64,000 bases of DNA from assembly GCA_965243545.1 (NCBI GenBank), contig OZ251573.1, positions 806,001 through 870,000 on the forward strand. The letters are read 5' to 3'. Positions 46,621-56,168 of the stretch are shown here, piece by piece. A program made the position numbers and the translations under genes. This stretch comes from CATQHW01 sp965243545. Its GTDB lineage: Bacteria > Spirochaetota > Spirochaetia > SZUA-6 > Bin103. The stretch's first letter is position 1. The number at the start of each line of letters is the position of its first letter. The notes beneath the pieces are model-generated. The model saw only the letters and a list, made by a program, of their open reading frames with translations. It did not search any database and had not been told where the DNA came from.

Positions 46621-48755
46621 GCATCGTATCATCGGAGTCGCAACGGATAACGAGACAGCCGTTCCGGCCGCGGGCGAGGGTGCTGCAGTTGCTTGGCGAC
46701 GAGCTGATCGGCAGTCCGCGGCTGGCGGTGTTCGAGCTGGTCAAGAACGCATACGACGCAGATGCGAGCGAAGTCGAGGTGTGCCTGGACCTTACGCAGA
46801 CCGATGAGCCGAAGATTACGGTTACCGACGACGGTGAGGGTATGACGCTCGACCTTCTGCGGTCGGTGTGGCTGGTCCCGGGCGACGAACATCGGCGCCG
46901 GCAGCGCGGAAACAACGAGCGCTCCGGTAGACATCATCGGCTTCCGCTCGGCGAGAAGGGACTCGGCCGGTTTGCTGTGCACAAGCTCGGCAACCGCATC
47001 ACGCTCACGACGCGCGCGCGCGACTCGGATGAATGCGTCGTAGACATCGACTGGAACGCATTGACCGAGAGACCGTTTCTGGATGAAGCGCCCGTATCGA
47101 TACTGAGCCGCGCGCCGGAAATGTTCACGGGTACGCAGACCGGCGCCTGCATCGAGGTGCGCGATCTGCGGCCGCCGGAGTGGACGCGCCGCGAGGTTCG
47201 GAGCCTCTGCACCCAGATCACGTCGATCTGCTCGCCGTTCGAGCGCGCCGGCGAGTTTCGCGCGGTGCTTCGGGTCCCCGGCCGCGAACACTGGATCGAC
47301 GACCTGCCCGACTTCGCGGCCATACTCGAACGGGCCACGTGGGCGTTCCGATTCAGCCTGAACGGCGCGGACCTGGACTACAAGTACGAGTTCCGGCCCC
47401 CGCCCGGATTCAACCTGGAGCCGCGCGCCGTCACCGGAACGGGTGACCCGTTGCAACTCCCGCCCGACCCGGACAACGGCCGGATGGACGGCAAAGTCGT
47501 TGCGGACGCGGCGACCACCGAGGGGATCGGCCCGGTCAAAGGCGTATTCCACGTGTTCGACCGCGACCGGGAAGTGCTGCGCCGGCTTGGACACACCCGC
47601 CTGATGACCGACTATCTCGACCAGCACGGCGGCGTCAGAATCTACCGCGACGGTATCCGGGTGTACAACTACGGTGAACCGAGCGACGACTGGCTTGGCC
47701 TTGACCGCCATCAGCTCCCCGCGGCGACGCGCAGGATTGGCCGCAACGTCGTTCTGGGAGCGGTCGATCTGTCGCTGGCGGACTCCGGCGCGCTGCGCGA
47801 GAAGACGAATCGCGAGGGGTTTATCGATAACGATGCATCCGCGCGGCTGCGGCAGGTGGTGTTGGGTGCGCTGGGGACGCTTGAGGCGGAGCGGCGGATC
47901 GATTACGAGAAGATCAGACGAGTCACCGAACAGCCTGGCTATTCCCTGACTTCGAGGAACGGAAATCCGGTCGATGAATTGAAACAGACGTTGGCGCGTG
48001 ATGGGCTTGCTGACCGGTTCAAGCCTTACGTAACCAAAGTCGAGACTTACCTCCGTGACGAGCGGGAAACGCTGCTCACCGCGGGTATGTCCGGGCTCAG
48101 CCTTGCGGTAGCGTTCCATGAGATAGATCACGGCGTCCGATCTCTCCGTCATACGGTCCTACATGGCCAGCATTTGGATGCCGCGCAGCAGGCGCAGGAG
48201 CTGACATCCGTGCTCGACAGCTTCGAAACACTATTGCGGCGCCACAGCCAACAGGTGCACGACGTCCGCCGACTGGTAAAGATGGTTCGACTGTTCAATC
48301 TGGTCAGATTCCGGCATCACCACGTCCGGTTTGACTCCCCGCTGCTGAATGGGACGGGAGGGTTCAAGTCTCGTTTCTCCTTCGGTCTGGTGCTCGGAGC
48401 TCTGAACAACCTGATCGACAACTCGCTGTATTGGCTGCGCGTGCGCCGGCCGGGGAGCCCGGCGGAAAGCAACGGGGACACGCGTCGGTTGTTTGTTGAT
48501 GCTTCCCGTGAACTGGAAGGCGGCCCCGCGATCGTCGTTGCGGACAACGGCGTCGGTTTCCGTGACGCCCCCGAACATCTTGCCCGGCCCTTCTTCACCC
48601 GAAAACCGGACGGCATGGGGTTAGGGCTATACTACTCGAATCTTGCTATGGAGATGAACGAGGGCGGGCTGGCCTTTCCGCAGCCGCACGAGGTAGGCGT
48701 GCCTGCCGAATACGACGGGGCGGTCGTGGCGATGATCTTCAAGGAGGCCGGCTGA
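46617..48755 (+). CDS. Double-GHKL ATPase (MORC/MutL-like plus histidine-kinase-like) of the restriction operon
   Basis: A 712-residue protein. The N-terminal GHKL module has the N-box 'LAVFELVKNAYDADASEVEV' (ExxxNAxDA), G1 box 'VTDDGEGMT' and G2 'LGEKGLGRFAVHKLG', like MutL/MORC/Hsp90-type ATPases. A middle transducer-like part follows. The C-terminal module looks like a sensor kinase: H-box-like 'LAVAFHEIDHGVRSLRHTVL', N-box 'LNNLIDNSLYWLR', G1 'VVADNGVGF' and G2 'FFTRKPDGMGLGLYYSNLAM'. Such GHKL proteins are known companions of restriction-modification genes. ATG 46617 overlaps the methylase stop (ATGA), and the receiver gene begins in its own stop (TGATG). Confidence 0.8.
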
Positions 48756-50020
48756 TGTTCGAACCACCCCGAGTCATTGCCATCGACGACAATCTCCGGC
48801 ACCTTGACAGTTTGGTAAGCGCCATGCAGCGTCACGGCGTCGCATGCCTCCCGATGCACTTCACAGGCGATGCCGATAATCTCAAGCCGTGCCCGGACGT
48901 GCGGGTCGTTTTCAGCGATCTCAACCTGATCGGACGGGCATCGGATCACACCGGCCAGTTTGCCGCGCTCATGGCGATGCTGGACGAGAGGATAGCGCCG
49001 CGCGGCCCGTACTTCATACTCCTGTGGACGCAGTTCCCGGACCAGGCCGCCGCACTGCAGACGTTTCTTGATGACAATATCCGAAAGGTGACGAAGCCGT
49101 TTGCGGTCAGAGCGATCGACAAAACGGAACACCTGACCCGCGTCGGCGATCTGATCGACGAAGGCAGACTGATGGCAGCCATCGAGGCCCTGATCGCGGA
49201 ACTGCCGCAGGTGGGAGCGCTGTTCAACTGCGAGAACAAGGTGCTCCGCGCTGCGGGGGACACCATCTCTTCGGTGCTGTCGCTGGCGTCGACTCAGGAT
49301 TCCGCTGACAAGATGGCCGAGGCGGAACGGATTCTCTTCTGGCTCGGAACGGAGGCGGTCGGCCGCGAGCACGTCGGGAGTGATCGGTTTCGGGCGGTCA
49401 ACGAAGCATTGCTGCCGATCCTTGCCGACCGAATCGCCAACCAGCGCTCCGACGACGAGGTGTGGCGCGCCCTTGCTGCGACCAGTGCGCAATCGCTCTC
49501 GCAGCATGAAGCCGCGCGCCTCAACCGCATGGTCCATCTCGACCCGGACGCCACACCTTCCGCGCGCGGAGGCGTTATACCCCTGCCGCCCCGACTGGAG
49601 GAGGGCTTTGCGGATAGCTTCGGCGTTGATGAGATGACCGCCGCCGACGGGCAGTTCCGTTGCCGCGGCTTCTCGACCGACGGCGGCCGGTGCCGCTGGG
49701 TGCTGGTGCAGGCGCAAGCGGCCTGCGACTACGCTCAATCTCGCGCGGGGCCGGTTCCCTGCTATCTCGGCCTCGAAATGCCGTTCCCGGCCCGCCGGAG
49801 CGGCACACCGCCGGCCGCCCTGTGGCTCAGCCCGGCTCTGGAGGTGGACGGTGCGGTTCGGCAGCTGCGCGTGAGCGCCACGTTTCCGGTCTCGGTTGGA
49901 CCGGCGGAGTTCGACCGGCAAACTCCGATCTACCGGCTGAGAGAACAGATCCTCAACGACCTGATCTACCATCTGCACAGCCACGGCGCGCGGCCCGGAA
50001 TGCTGTCGTTTCGCGGCTGA
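48755..50020 (+). CDS. Receiver-domain (Response_reg_2-like) protein of the restriction operon
   Basis: A 421-residue protein with an N-terminal receiver-like fold: 'PPRVIAIDDNLRHLDSLVSA' (acidic pair at residues 10-11), phospho-acceptor Asp candidate in 'VRVVFSDLNLIGRASDHTGQ' (about 54), a T/W strand 'YFILLWTQFPDQAA' and conserved Lys in VTKPFAVRAIDKTEHL. The remaining 270 residues form a helical/beta effector region ('SSVLSLASTQDSADKMAEAE', 'LEMPFPARRSGTPPAALWLS') without a known DNA-binding motif. With the upstream kinase-like GHKL protein it makes a built-in two-component pair. The start overlaps by one base; AAGGAGG lies 8 bases upstream. Last gene of the operon. Confidence 0.7.
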   Translation: MFEPPRVIAIDDNLRHLDSLVSAMQRHGVACLPMHFTGDADNLKPCPDVRVVFSDLNLIGRASDHTGQFAALMAMLDERIAPRGPYFILLWTQFPDQAAALQTFLDDNIRKVTKPFAVRAIDKTEHLTRVGDLIDEGRLMAAIEALIAELPQVGALFNCENKVLRAAGDTISSVLSLASTQDSADKMAEAERILFWLGTEAVGREHVGSDRFRAVNEALLPILADRIANQRSDDEVWRALAATSAQSLSQHEAARLNRMVHLDPDATPSARGGVIPLPPRLEEGFADSFGVDEMTAADGQFRCRGFSTDGGRCRWVLVQAQAACDYAQSRAGPVPCYLGLEMPFPARRSGTPPAALWLSPALEVDGAVRQLRVSATFPVSVGPAEFDRQTPIYRLREQILNDLIYHLHSHGARPGMLSFRG

Positions 50021-50035
50021 TGGCGCGGGCATCAC

Positions 50036-50272
50036 TCAGGGCCCGGGATCGAGGGTCCGGTCAAGATCGCGCCGGAGGTCGCGCGCATCGACGTGGGGCA
50101 GGTGCTTCCACCGCGCCAGCAGTGCGGACGCGTCCGGCCCCGGTTTGAGGATGGGCCGCAACTCTGCCACCGGTCGTCCGAGCCGCGTTATGGTCAGACT
50201 CTCGCCGCTCATCACACGATCTATCACCGCGCGGCCGTGGTTTCTGATGTCGCGCATGGTAACGCTTGCCAT
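50036..50272 (-). CDS. Phd/YefM-family antitoxin, no toxin nearby
   Basis: A 78-residue prevent-host-death antitoxin: 'ASVTMRDIRNHGRAVIDRVM' followed by SGESLTITRLGRPVAELRPI (the Phd dimer and DNA-binding fold) and a C-terminal toxin-neutralising helix ('ALLARWKHLPHVDARDLRRD'). Normally a PIN (VapC) or RelE/Doc toxin gene overlaps its 3' end. Here the next 15 bases lead to the convergent end of the receiver gene, so the toxin has been lost. It probably still binds DNA at its own promoter. Confidence 0.75.
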   Translation of the reverse strand: MASVTMRDIRNHGRAVIDRVMSGESLTITRLGRPVAELRPILKPGPDASALLARWKHLPHVDARDLRRDLDRTLDPGP

Positions 50273-50680
50273 GTCTTCAGGGTATCACTGGTGATCGGGC
50301 CCGGAAAAGGCGTTCGGGCGAACAACCGGGCGATCCGGGCTGGGCTTGTTCATCATGATGAGTATGCTACCGTACTTGTGGGACGGTGGAACGGTGAGCG
50401 CGGTGAGCAAGACGGGCCGCATTGCGCGGCTGCCGGAGCAGACGTTCGCGGGCCCGGCCTGCTATGCGCCGTCGGTGGCGGGGGCGTTGACCGGGGTCGA
50501 TGCGGCCGCCGCGGCGCGCCTGCCGGGGCCGGCCGCCCGTGCGCGCCGCGCGCAGCGCAAGGTCGCCGCCGGCGCGGAGGACCGACCTCGAACGGCTCGG
50601 CGTGACGGCGCCGGTCATCTGCAACGGAGCGATCGCATCATCGATCAGATCATGTCGTTGGCGAAGGAGGATTAGCGCTC
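50273..50680 (+). other. Scar region with a duplicated metF fragment and a remnant reading frame
   Basis: This 408-base stretch has no confident gene. A plus-strand frame from about 50395 (GTG) to 50675 reads SAVSKTGRIARLPEQTFAGP, then enters the duplicated metF-like blocks (50519-50622), and ends with 'SDRIIDQIMSLAKED', which looks like the true C-terminus of a small protein located 5 bases before the next gene. The composition suggests a small gene whose middle was replaced by metF-derived DNA. The 5' end (50273-50390) holds the upstream region of the phd gene. Confidence 0.5.
50519..50622 (+). repeat. Duplicated metF-like fragment (far copy)
   Basis: Identical to 38693-38754 and 38811-38846 of the MetF-like gene, same orientation, with the 56 bases between the blocks replaced by ACCGAC. 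It is not in the MetF-like reading frame context and is a sequence scar. Confidence 0.85.
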
Positions 50681-51244
50681 ATGCCGCATTCCGGCCAGGC
50701 GATCTCTCACAGTTTTGCTACGAATGCGGTCGGGACCAACACGGAGGCGACCACTGGCAATGCTTCACTCGACTCTTCCGTACATGACCCGACGCTGCTG
50801 GCCCCGGCACCGATGCGGCCTGCACCGGACGACGGCTTCGTCGGAACGATGAGATCGCCGGTCGATAGGCCACCGACGCTGCCGTTTCCTGATCAGTACG
50901 CCGCGGGCTCCCAATCCACCCTTCACGCTCTGCAGGAATGGGAAGGATATGTGCTGGAGATACATGGCGACGAGTTCACTGCGCGGCTGGTCGATTTGAC
51001 CGCCGGTGAGTCACATGAGGAGGAAGAAGCGACCATTCCAGTGGCGGAACTCTCCGCCACCGACGCCGCCGCACTGCGGGAGGGAGGTATCTTCCGGTGG
51101 GTCATCGGTTACCAACTCGATCCTTCCGGGACGAAAAAGCGCGTTTCTCAGATCGTGTTCCGCGATCTTCCCCGCCTCACCAAACGTGATATTCAACGAG
51201 GCCGGGAGTGGGCGCGCGAGACGTTGCGAGCGCTCAAACTGTGA
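50681..51244 (+). CDS. Conserved hypothetical protein
   Basis: A 187-residue soluble protein. The first 80 residues are low-complexity and Ser/Thr/Pro-rich. The last 100 residues are a compact domain: 'LQEWEGYVLEIHGDEFTARL', VDLTAGE, 'EATIPVAELSATDAAALREG', GGIFRWVIGYQLDPSGTKKR and VSQIVFRDLPRLTKRDIQ. I have a sense of this pattern (EWEGYV..I..D.F.ARL.DLT, FRWVIGY...GTK.R.S.I.FR) as a widespread uncharacterised family often beside small regulatory proteins, but no function is assigned. ATG 50681 follows the remnant frame's stop by 5 bases, so they were probably one operon. Confidence 0.6.
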   Translation: MPHSGQAISHSFATNAVGTNTEATTGNASLDSSVHDPTLLAPAPMRPAPDDGFVGTMRSPVDRPPTLPFPDQYAAGSQSTLHALQEWEGYVLEIHGDEFTARLVDLTAGESHEEEEATIPVAELSATDAAALREGGIFRWVIGYQLDPSGTKKRVSQIVFRDLPRLTKRDIQRGREWARETLRALKL

Positions 51245-51381
51245 CGTACGAGGGCTCGAAATGTTTGGCGCCGCGTGTCGTCTCGACGAATGCGTTGAGA
51301 TCGAACGGTAAGAGTGAATTCAAGTTGAAGAAATAAATGAACGTCGATTGCGTTGAATAAGGATCGTTAATGGATCTGGGG

Positions 51382-51410
51382 TTGACTGACATATTGATAA
51401 CCGGTATCCT
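51382..51410 (+). promoter_or_regulatory. Sigma70-type promoter for the ferritin-like gene
   Basis: TTGACT (51382-51387), a 17-base spacer and TATCCT (51405-51410), 30 bases before the ATG at 51440. The surrounding 195-base gap is clearly AT-richer than coding DNA here. Confidence 0.65.
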
Positions 51411-51439
51411 GAAGCGGAAACCGTGAGGAGTGACAGATA

Positions 51440-51904
51440 ATGGATAGTGCGAGTCGTGAATCGATCATCGCGGAGCTGACCAAGGCGTACAGCATGGAGC
51501 TGGAGACGGCCACCAACTTCCTGGCCAACTCGATCGTGCTGGACGGCGTCCGCGCGGAGGAGATCAAGAAGTCGTTGGCCGCCGACGTGGAGGAGGAGCT
51601 GGCCCACGCGCGGCAGCTCGGCGAGCGGATCAAGCAGCTGCGCGGCACCGTGCCGGGGTCGCTGGCGCTGGAACGGACGCAGACGGCGTTGCAGCCGCCG
51701 GCCGACACCACCGACGTGATCGGCGTCATCGAGGGAGTGCTGACGGCCGAAAACGCCGCCATCGAACAATACGACCGGATCATCCGGCAGTGCGAAGGCG
51801 TCGACTACGTCACGCAGGACATGGCGATCCGCCTGCAAGCGGACGAAGAGCAGCACCGCACCCTGTTCGAGGGCTTTCTGAAGGAGTACCGCAAGACGAG
51901 CTGA
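51440..51904 (+). CDS. Ferritin-like diiron protein
   Basis: A 154-residue four-helix-bundle protein of the ferritin/bacterioferritin-like superfamily. Ligand candidates fall in the four expected helices: 'AYSMELETATNFLANS' (Glu), 'DVEEELAHARQLGERIKQL' (ExxH), 'VLTAENAAIEQYDRIIRQ' (Glu) and 'ADEEQHRTLFEGFLKEY' (ExxH). It would store or oxidise iron or handle peroxide. ATG 51440 has GAGGAG 9 bases upstream and its own promoter at 51382. It is followed by the convergent DsbA-like gene. Confidence 0.8.
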   Translation: MDSASRESIIAELTKAYSMELETATNFLANSIVLDGVRAEEIKKSLAADVEEELAHARQLGERIKQLRGTVPGSLALERTQTALQPPADTTDVIGVIEGVLTAENAAIEQYDRIIRQCEGVDYVTQDMAIRLQADEEQHRTLFEGFLKEYRKTS

Positions 51905-51911
51905 CCGGCGA

Positions 51912-52991
51912 TCAGGGCGCCCGGTCAACGGGCGCCCAGGCGCTCCAGAGCTCGTCGTCGATGGCCGCGGCGATCGTCTCGAACGGGACCGCGCCGGCCA
52001 GCGGCCGGCCGTTGACGAACAGGGCCGGCGTGCCCGACACGCCGACGGCGGTTGCGGCGCGGACGTCCGCGCGCACCGTCGCGTAGTGCCGGTCCGAGTC
52101 GAGGCAGGCGTCGAACGCGGCCCGGTCCAGCCCGATCCGGCCGGCCTTGTCCTTGAGGGCCGGCACGGACAGCGCGCCCTGCTCGGCGAACATCAGGTCG
52201 TGCAGCTCCCAGAACGCGCCCTGTTCGCCTGCGCAGAGGGACGCCTCGGCCGCCTTCTGCGCGTGCGGATGGATCGCGGTCAGCGGAAAGTGGCGGTAGA
52301 CGACCCTCAGCTTGCCGGCGTACTCCTGACGGGCCTGCTCCAAGGCGGGCAGGACCGAGGCGCAGAACGGGCACTCGAAGTCCGAAAACTCGACGATCGT
52401 CACCGGCGCGCCGGCCGGTCCGCGGGCGGCGAAGCCGTCGGCGTCGACCGCAACCCGAAACGGTTCAAGCCGGTAGTCGACCGCGAACCGCCGCTCCAGG
52501 TCGTCCAGAAACTCGGCTTCGGCGCGCTGCTCCGCCTCCTGCTGCAGAAACTCCCGGATCTGGCCGGCGACCTCGGTCAGCGCGTAGGGGATGCGTTCCC
52601 GGTTCTGCAGGTAGAACTGCTCCACCGCCTCCGTCTCGACCGGCGGCGCCGACGCGCGGACCGACGTGAGCAGCGCGTCGGCGGTCGACCCGGTGCGGCC
52701 GGCCTCCAGGTCGAGCAGGCGCCCGTGCACCAGGTCGCGGAGAAAGGTCCGCAGGACCTCGTCATGGTTCCGGTCGGCCTCCGCTTCGCAGCGCAGCCGC
52801 TGCAGCTCGGCTTCCTCCAAGGCGAACGCCGCCGCCGCAAGCAGCTCGTCGCGGTGCACCGGCCGGTCGTCGACGGTCGCCACCACGTGCCGGTCCGCCC
52901 ACGCGAGCACGGCGCCGGCAAGCAGCAGCGCCGGCAGCAGCAGCCGGACCACTCCCCGCGCTGCCGGCCGCGTCACGCCGCCGGCCTTCAC
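51912..52991 (-). CDS. DsbA-family thioredoxin-like protein with N-terminal extension
   Basis: A 359-residue secreted or membrane-anchored protein: TM/signal segment 'VVRLLLPALLLAGAVLAW', a 140-residue helical N-terminal region reminiscent of SurA/PpiC chaperone helices ('VDDRPVHRDELLAAAAFALE', 'FLRDLVHGRLLDLEAGRTG'), then a DsbA-like thioredoxin fold with the active site CPFC in 'VEFSDFECPFCASVLPALEQ' and cis-Pro in 'GVSGTPALFVNGRPLAGAVP'. It should make or shuffle disulfides outside the cytoplasm. The start overlaps the stop of the copper ATPase gene (ATGA), which suggests a joint role in metal/thiol stress. Confidence 0.8.
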   Translation of the reverse strand: MKAGGVTRPAARGVVRLLLPALLLAGAVLAWADRHVVATVDDRPVHRDELLAAAAFALEEAELQRLRCEAEADRNHDEVLRTFLRDLVHGRLLDLEAGRTGSTADALLTSVRASAPPVETEAVEQFYLQNRERIPYALTEVAGQIREFLQQEAEQRAEAEFLDDLERRFAVDYRLEPFRVAVDADGFAARGPAGAPVTIVEFSDFECPFCASVLPALEQARQEYAGKLRVVYRHFPLTAIHPHAQKAAEASLCAGEQGAFWELHDLMFAEQGALSVPALKDKAGRIGLDRAAFDACLDSDRHYATVRADVRAATAVGVSGTPALFVNGRPLAGAVPFETIAAAIDDELWSAWAPVDRAP

Positions 52992-55303
52992 CGCGCCGAC
53001 CTGAGCCGGAGCGCGTTGGCGATCACCGACACCGACGACAGGCTCATCGCCACCGCGGCGATGGCCGGCGAGAGCAGCGCGCCGGTCACCGGATACAGAA
53101 CGCCGGCCGCAACCGGCACGCCGACGCCGTTGTAGATGAACGCGAAGAAGAGGTTCTGGCGGATATTGCGCATGGTAGCGCGCGCAAGGCGGCGCGCGCG
53201 AACGATGCCGTCCAGGTCACCCTTCACCAGCGTGATCCCGGCGCTCTCGATCGCCGCGTCGGTACCGGTCCCCATCGCGATGCCGACGTCCGCGGCGGCC
53301 AGCGCCGGCGCGTCGTTCACCCCGTCGCCGGCCATCGCCACCTTCATGCCCCCGGCGCGCAACGTTTCGACCAGCGCGCCCTTCTCCTCCGGGCCGAATT
53401 CGGCGCGCACCTCGTCGATGCCGGCTTCGCGCGCGACCGTTGCCGCCGCGCGCGGGTTGTCGCCGGTCGCCATGACGATCCGCAGTCCGGCGTCCCGTAG
53501 CGCGCCGATGGCGCCGGCCGCCGTCTCCTTCACGCGGTCGGCGACCGCCATCACGCCGGCCGGCGCGCCGTCGATGGCGGCAAACAGCACCGTTTTGCCC
53601 GCCTCCCGGAACTCCTGCGCGGCCGTCACCAGCGGCGCCGGATCGATCCCGGCGTCGCGCAGCATCGCGCCGTTCCCCACCACGATCTCATGCCCGTCGA
53701 CGCGGCCGCTGACGCCCTTGCCGGGAGTCGCCGAAAACCGTTCCGGTTCGGCGTCCGGGGGCGTGGCGCCGCGCTCGGCGGCTCCCCGCGCCACGGCGTC
53801 CGCCAGCGGATGTTCGGAGGCGCGCTCCAGCGCCGCGGCCAGCGACAGCACCCGCGCGGCGTCGAACCCGTCGGCCGGGACGACGTCGGTAAGCGCCGGC
53901 CGGCCCTCGGTGAGCGTGCCGGTCTTGTCGACGATCAGGACGTCTACCTCCGCGAACCGCTCCAGCGCGTCCGCGTCCCGGATCAGCACCCCGGACCGCG
54001 CGCCGCGGCCGGTCGCCACCATGATCGACATCGGCGTCGCCAGGCCGAGCGCGCACGGGCAGGCGATGATCAGGACGCTGACCGCCGCGATCACGGCGAA
54101 GGAGAGCGCCGGCGGCGGCCCGAAGATGAGCCAGACGGCGCACGCGGCTGCGGCCACGGCGATCACCACCGGCGCCAGCCAGCCGGCCACACGGTCCGCC
54201 AGCGCCTGGATCGGCGCCCGGCTCCGTTGCGCGCGCGCGACCAGGTCGATGATCCGCGCCAGGAGGGTGTCGGCGCCGACCCGTTCGGCGCGCATCACGA
54301 AGGAGCCGGACCGGTTGAGCGTGCCGCCGGTCACCGCGTCGCCGGCGGTCTTTTCGACCGGCATCGGTTCGCCGGTGATCATGCTCTCGTCGGCGGCGCC
54401 ATGGCCGGTCAGCACCACGCCGTCGACCGGCACCGCCTCGCCGGGGCGCACGCGGAGCCGATCGCCCGCCTGCACCGCGTCCAGCGGCACCTCTTCGTCA
54501 GCGCCGTCGCCGACCCGCCGGGCGCGGGCCGGCGCAAGGTCGAGCAGGGCGCGCAGCGCGTCGCCGGTCCGCTCGCGCGCGGCGAGCTCCAGGACCTGGC
54601 CGGTCAGCACCAGGATCAGAATGATGGCCGCCGCCTCGAAGTAGACCGGCGGCAGACCGTGAGGGCCGCGCACGGACGCCGGGAACAGCCCCGGCGCCAG
54701 GACCGCCGCGGCGCTGAACAGATAGGCCGCCGCCGTGCCGAGGGAGATGAGCGTCCACATGTTCGGGCTGCGGTTGCCGATCGACGCCCAGCCGCGCTCG
54801 AACACCGGCCGCGCCAGCCAGAAGACGATCGGCGTGGTGAGCGCGAGCTGCAGCCACGCGTGCAGGCGGGGGCCGATCCATTCGGCGACCGGCACGCCGA
54901 GGTGGCCGCTCATGTCGAGCATCAGGACCGCCAGCGCCAGCGGCGCGCCGATCTTGAGCCGGCGGCGGAAGTCGATCAGCTCCGGGTTCCGACCGCCGGC
55001 CGCCGCCGGCGTCACCGGCTCCAGGGCCATGCCGCAGAGCGGGCAGACGTCCGGCCCGTCCCGCACGACGTCCGGGTGCATGGGGCAGGTGTACCGGCCC
55101 CCCGCGGCTGCCGGTTCCGCCGCATCGGGCGCGGGCCGTTCGCCGAGCCACCGTTGCGGGTCCTCCGCGAAGCGGTGCAGGCAGTGCTCGCAACAGAAGT
55201 GGTAGCGGCGGCCGTCGTGCTCCATCGACGCAGTCCCGGCGTTCGGCTCCACGGCCATGCCGCAGACCGGATCGGTGACGGTCGCGGGCACGTCGGCGCT
55301 CAT
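52988..55303 (-). CDS. copA: Copper-type P1B ATPase with N-terminal YHS and metal-binding domains
   Basis: A 771-residue heavy-metal pump. The N-terminus has a YHS domain ('VCGMAVEPNAGTASMEHDGR', YHFCCEHCLHRFAED) and a heavy-metal-binding segment 'YTCPMHPDVVRDGPDVCPLC', in place of the usual HMA ferredoxin-like domains. The core has eight TM helices, TM-site ACPCALGLATPMS (about 412), phosphorylation site VDKTGTLTEG (Asp about 455), HP locus 'ALERASEHPLADAV' and hinge 'VAMAGDGVNDAPALAAAD'. CPC predicts Cu(I) export. It is the first gene of a pair with the DsbA-like protein and diverges from the cytochrome c gene. Confidence 0.9.
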   Translation of the reverse strand: MSADVPATVTDPVCGMAVEPNAGTASMEHDGRRYHFCCEHCLHRFAEDPQRWLGERPAPDAAEPAAAGGRYTCPMHPDVVRDGPDVCPLCGMALEPVTPAAAGGRNPELIDFRRRLKIGAPLALAVLMLDMSGHLGVPVAEWIGPRLHAWLQLALTTPIVFWLARPVFERGWASIGNRSPNMWTLISLGTAAAYLFSAAAVLAPGLFPASVRGPHGLPPVYFEAAAIILILVLTGQVLELAARERTGDALRALLDLAPARARRVGDGADEEVPLDAVQAGDRLRVRPGEAVPVDGVVLTGHGAADESMITGEPMPVEKTAGDAVTGGTLNRSGSFVMRAERVGADTLLARIIDLVARAQRSRAPIQALADRVAGWLAPVVIAVAAAACAVWLIFGPPPALSFAVIAAVSVLIIACPCALGLATPMSIMVATGRGARSGVLIRDADALERFAEVDVLIVDKTGTLTEGRPALTDVVPADGFDAARVLSLAAALERASEHPLADAVARGAAERGATPPDAEPERFSATPGKGVSGRVDGHEIVVGNGAMLRDAGIDPAPLVTAAQEFREAGKTVLFAAIDGAPAGVMAVADRVKETAAGAIGALRDAGLRIVMATGDNPRAAATVAREAGIDEVRAEFGPEEKGALVETLRAGGMKVAMAGDGVNDAPALAAADVGIAMGTGTDAAIESAGITLVKGDLDGIVRARRLARATMRNIRQNLFFAFIYNGVGVPVAAGVLYPVTGALLSPAIAAVAMSLSSVSVIANALRLRSAR

Positions 55304-55407
55304 CCGCCGGGCATGGTCAACCGTCCGGGACCGGTAAGGTCAAGTGAGCGCCCGTCGCGGGCCCGGCGGACCGCCCGGTTGAAACGGCGGGACGGTACGG
55401 GATTACC

Positions 55408-55980
55408 ATGCGGGCGATGAAACGGCGGCCGAATCGTCGACGGCGCGGAGGGAGGCGCGGTCACCCGCGGCGGCGCCGTGTCCTGGCCGTGAGCCTGGCC
55501 GCGCTGGCGGCCAGCGCCGCCGCCGCGGTCGTGATCTTCCGGGCGGTCACGGGCGGTCCGCAGCCGGCCCCGGAGCAGCCGGCGGCGGCTACTCCGGCGG
55601 CCCTCTTCCGGCCGGATGACCTCCGCATCGTCGAACGCGGCCGGGAGGTGTACGCCACGTCGTGCGCGCAGTGCCACGGCGCCGACCTGGAGGGACAGGC
55701 GGACTGGCGGCAACGGGGCGCCGACGGATTGCTGCCCGCGCCTCCGCACGACGAGACCGGGCACACGTGGCATCACACCGACCAGGTGCTGTTCGACTTG
55801 ACCAAGTACGGCATGCAGCGGTTCGCCGGACCCGACTACCGTTCCGCCATGCCGGCGTACCTCGGGGTCCTGTCCGATGAGGACATCATCGCCGCCATGT
55901 CGTACATCAAGAGCCGCTGGCCGGAATCGATCCGCCGGCAGCATGACGCGCTCAACGCGCAGCGCGGCGCCGGCGGTTGA
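55408..55980 (+). CDS. Membrane-anchored c-type cytochrome
   Basis: A 190-residue cytochrome. The Arg-rich N-terminus (MRAMKRRPNRRRRGGRRGHP) precedes one TM helix ('VLAVSLAALAASAAAAVVIF'), which anchors an extracytoplasmic class I cytochrome c domain: haem site CAQCH in 'REVYATSCAQCHGADLEGQ' and the sixth-ligand Met in 'YRSAMPAYLGVLSDEDIIAA'. 'AMSYIKSRWPESIRRQH' is a usual C-terminal helix. It would carry electrons at the periplasmic face; the partner is not visible. ATG 55408 or 55417 may be the start. Confidence 0.82.
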   Translation: MRAMKRRPNRRRRGGRRGHPRRRRVLAVSLAALAASAAAAVVIFRAVTGGPQPAPEQPAAATPAALFRPDDLRIVERGREVYATSCAQCHGADLEGQADWRQRGADGLLPAPPHDETGHTWHHTDQVLFDLTKYGMQRFAGPDYRSAMPAYLGVLSDEDIIAAMSYIKSRWPESIRRQHDALNAQRGAGG

Positions 55981-56045
55981 CACGCCCGCCGTCCGGTCTC
56001 ATATTTCGTCCGTCCGGAGCGCCGGATACGCTCCGCGCACCCCCT

Positions 56046-56117
<72 letters not shown>

Positions 56118-56168
56118 TGTTTGCAACGGCCTGAACCCGGCGGGCGGGACGCCGCAACCGTCGGCGAA

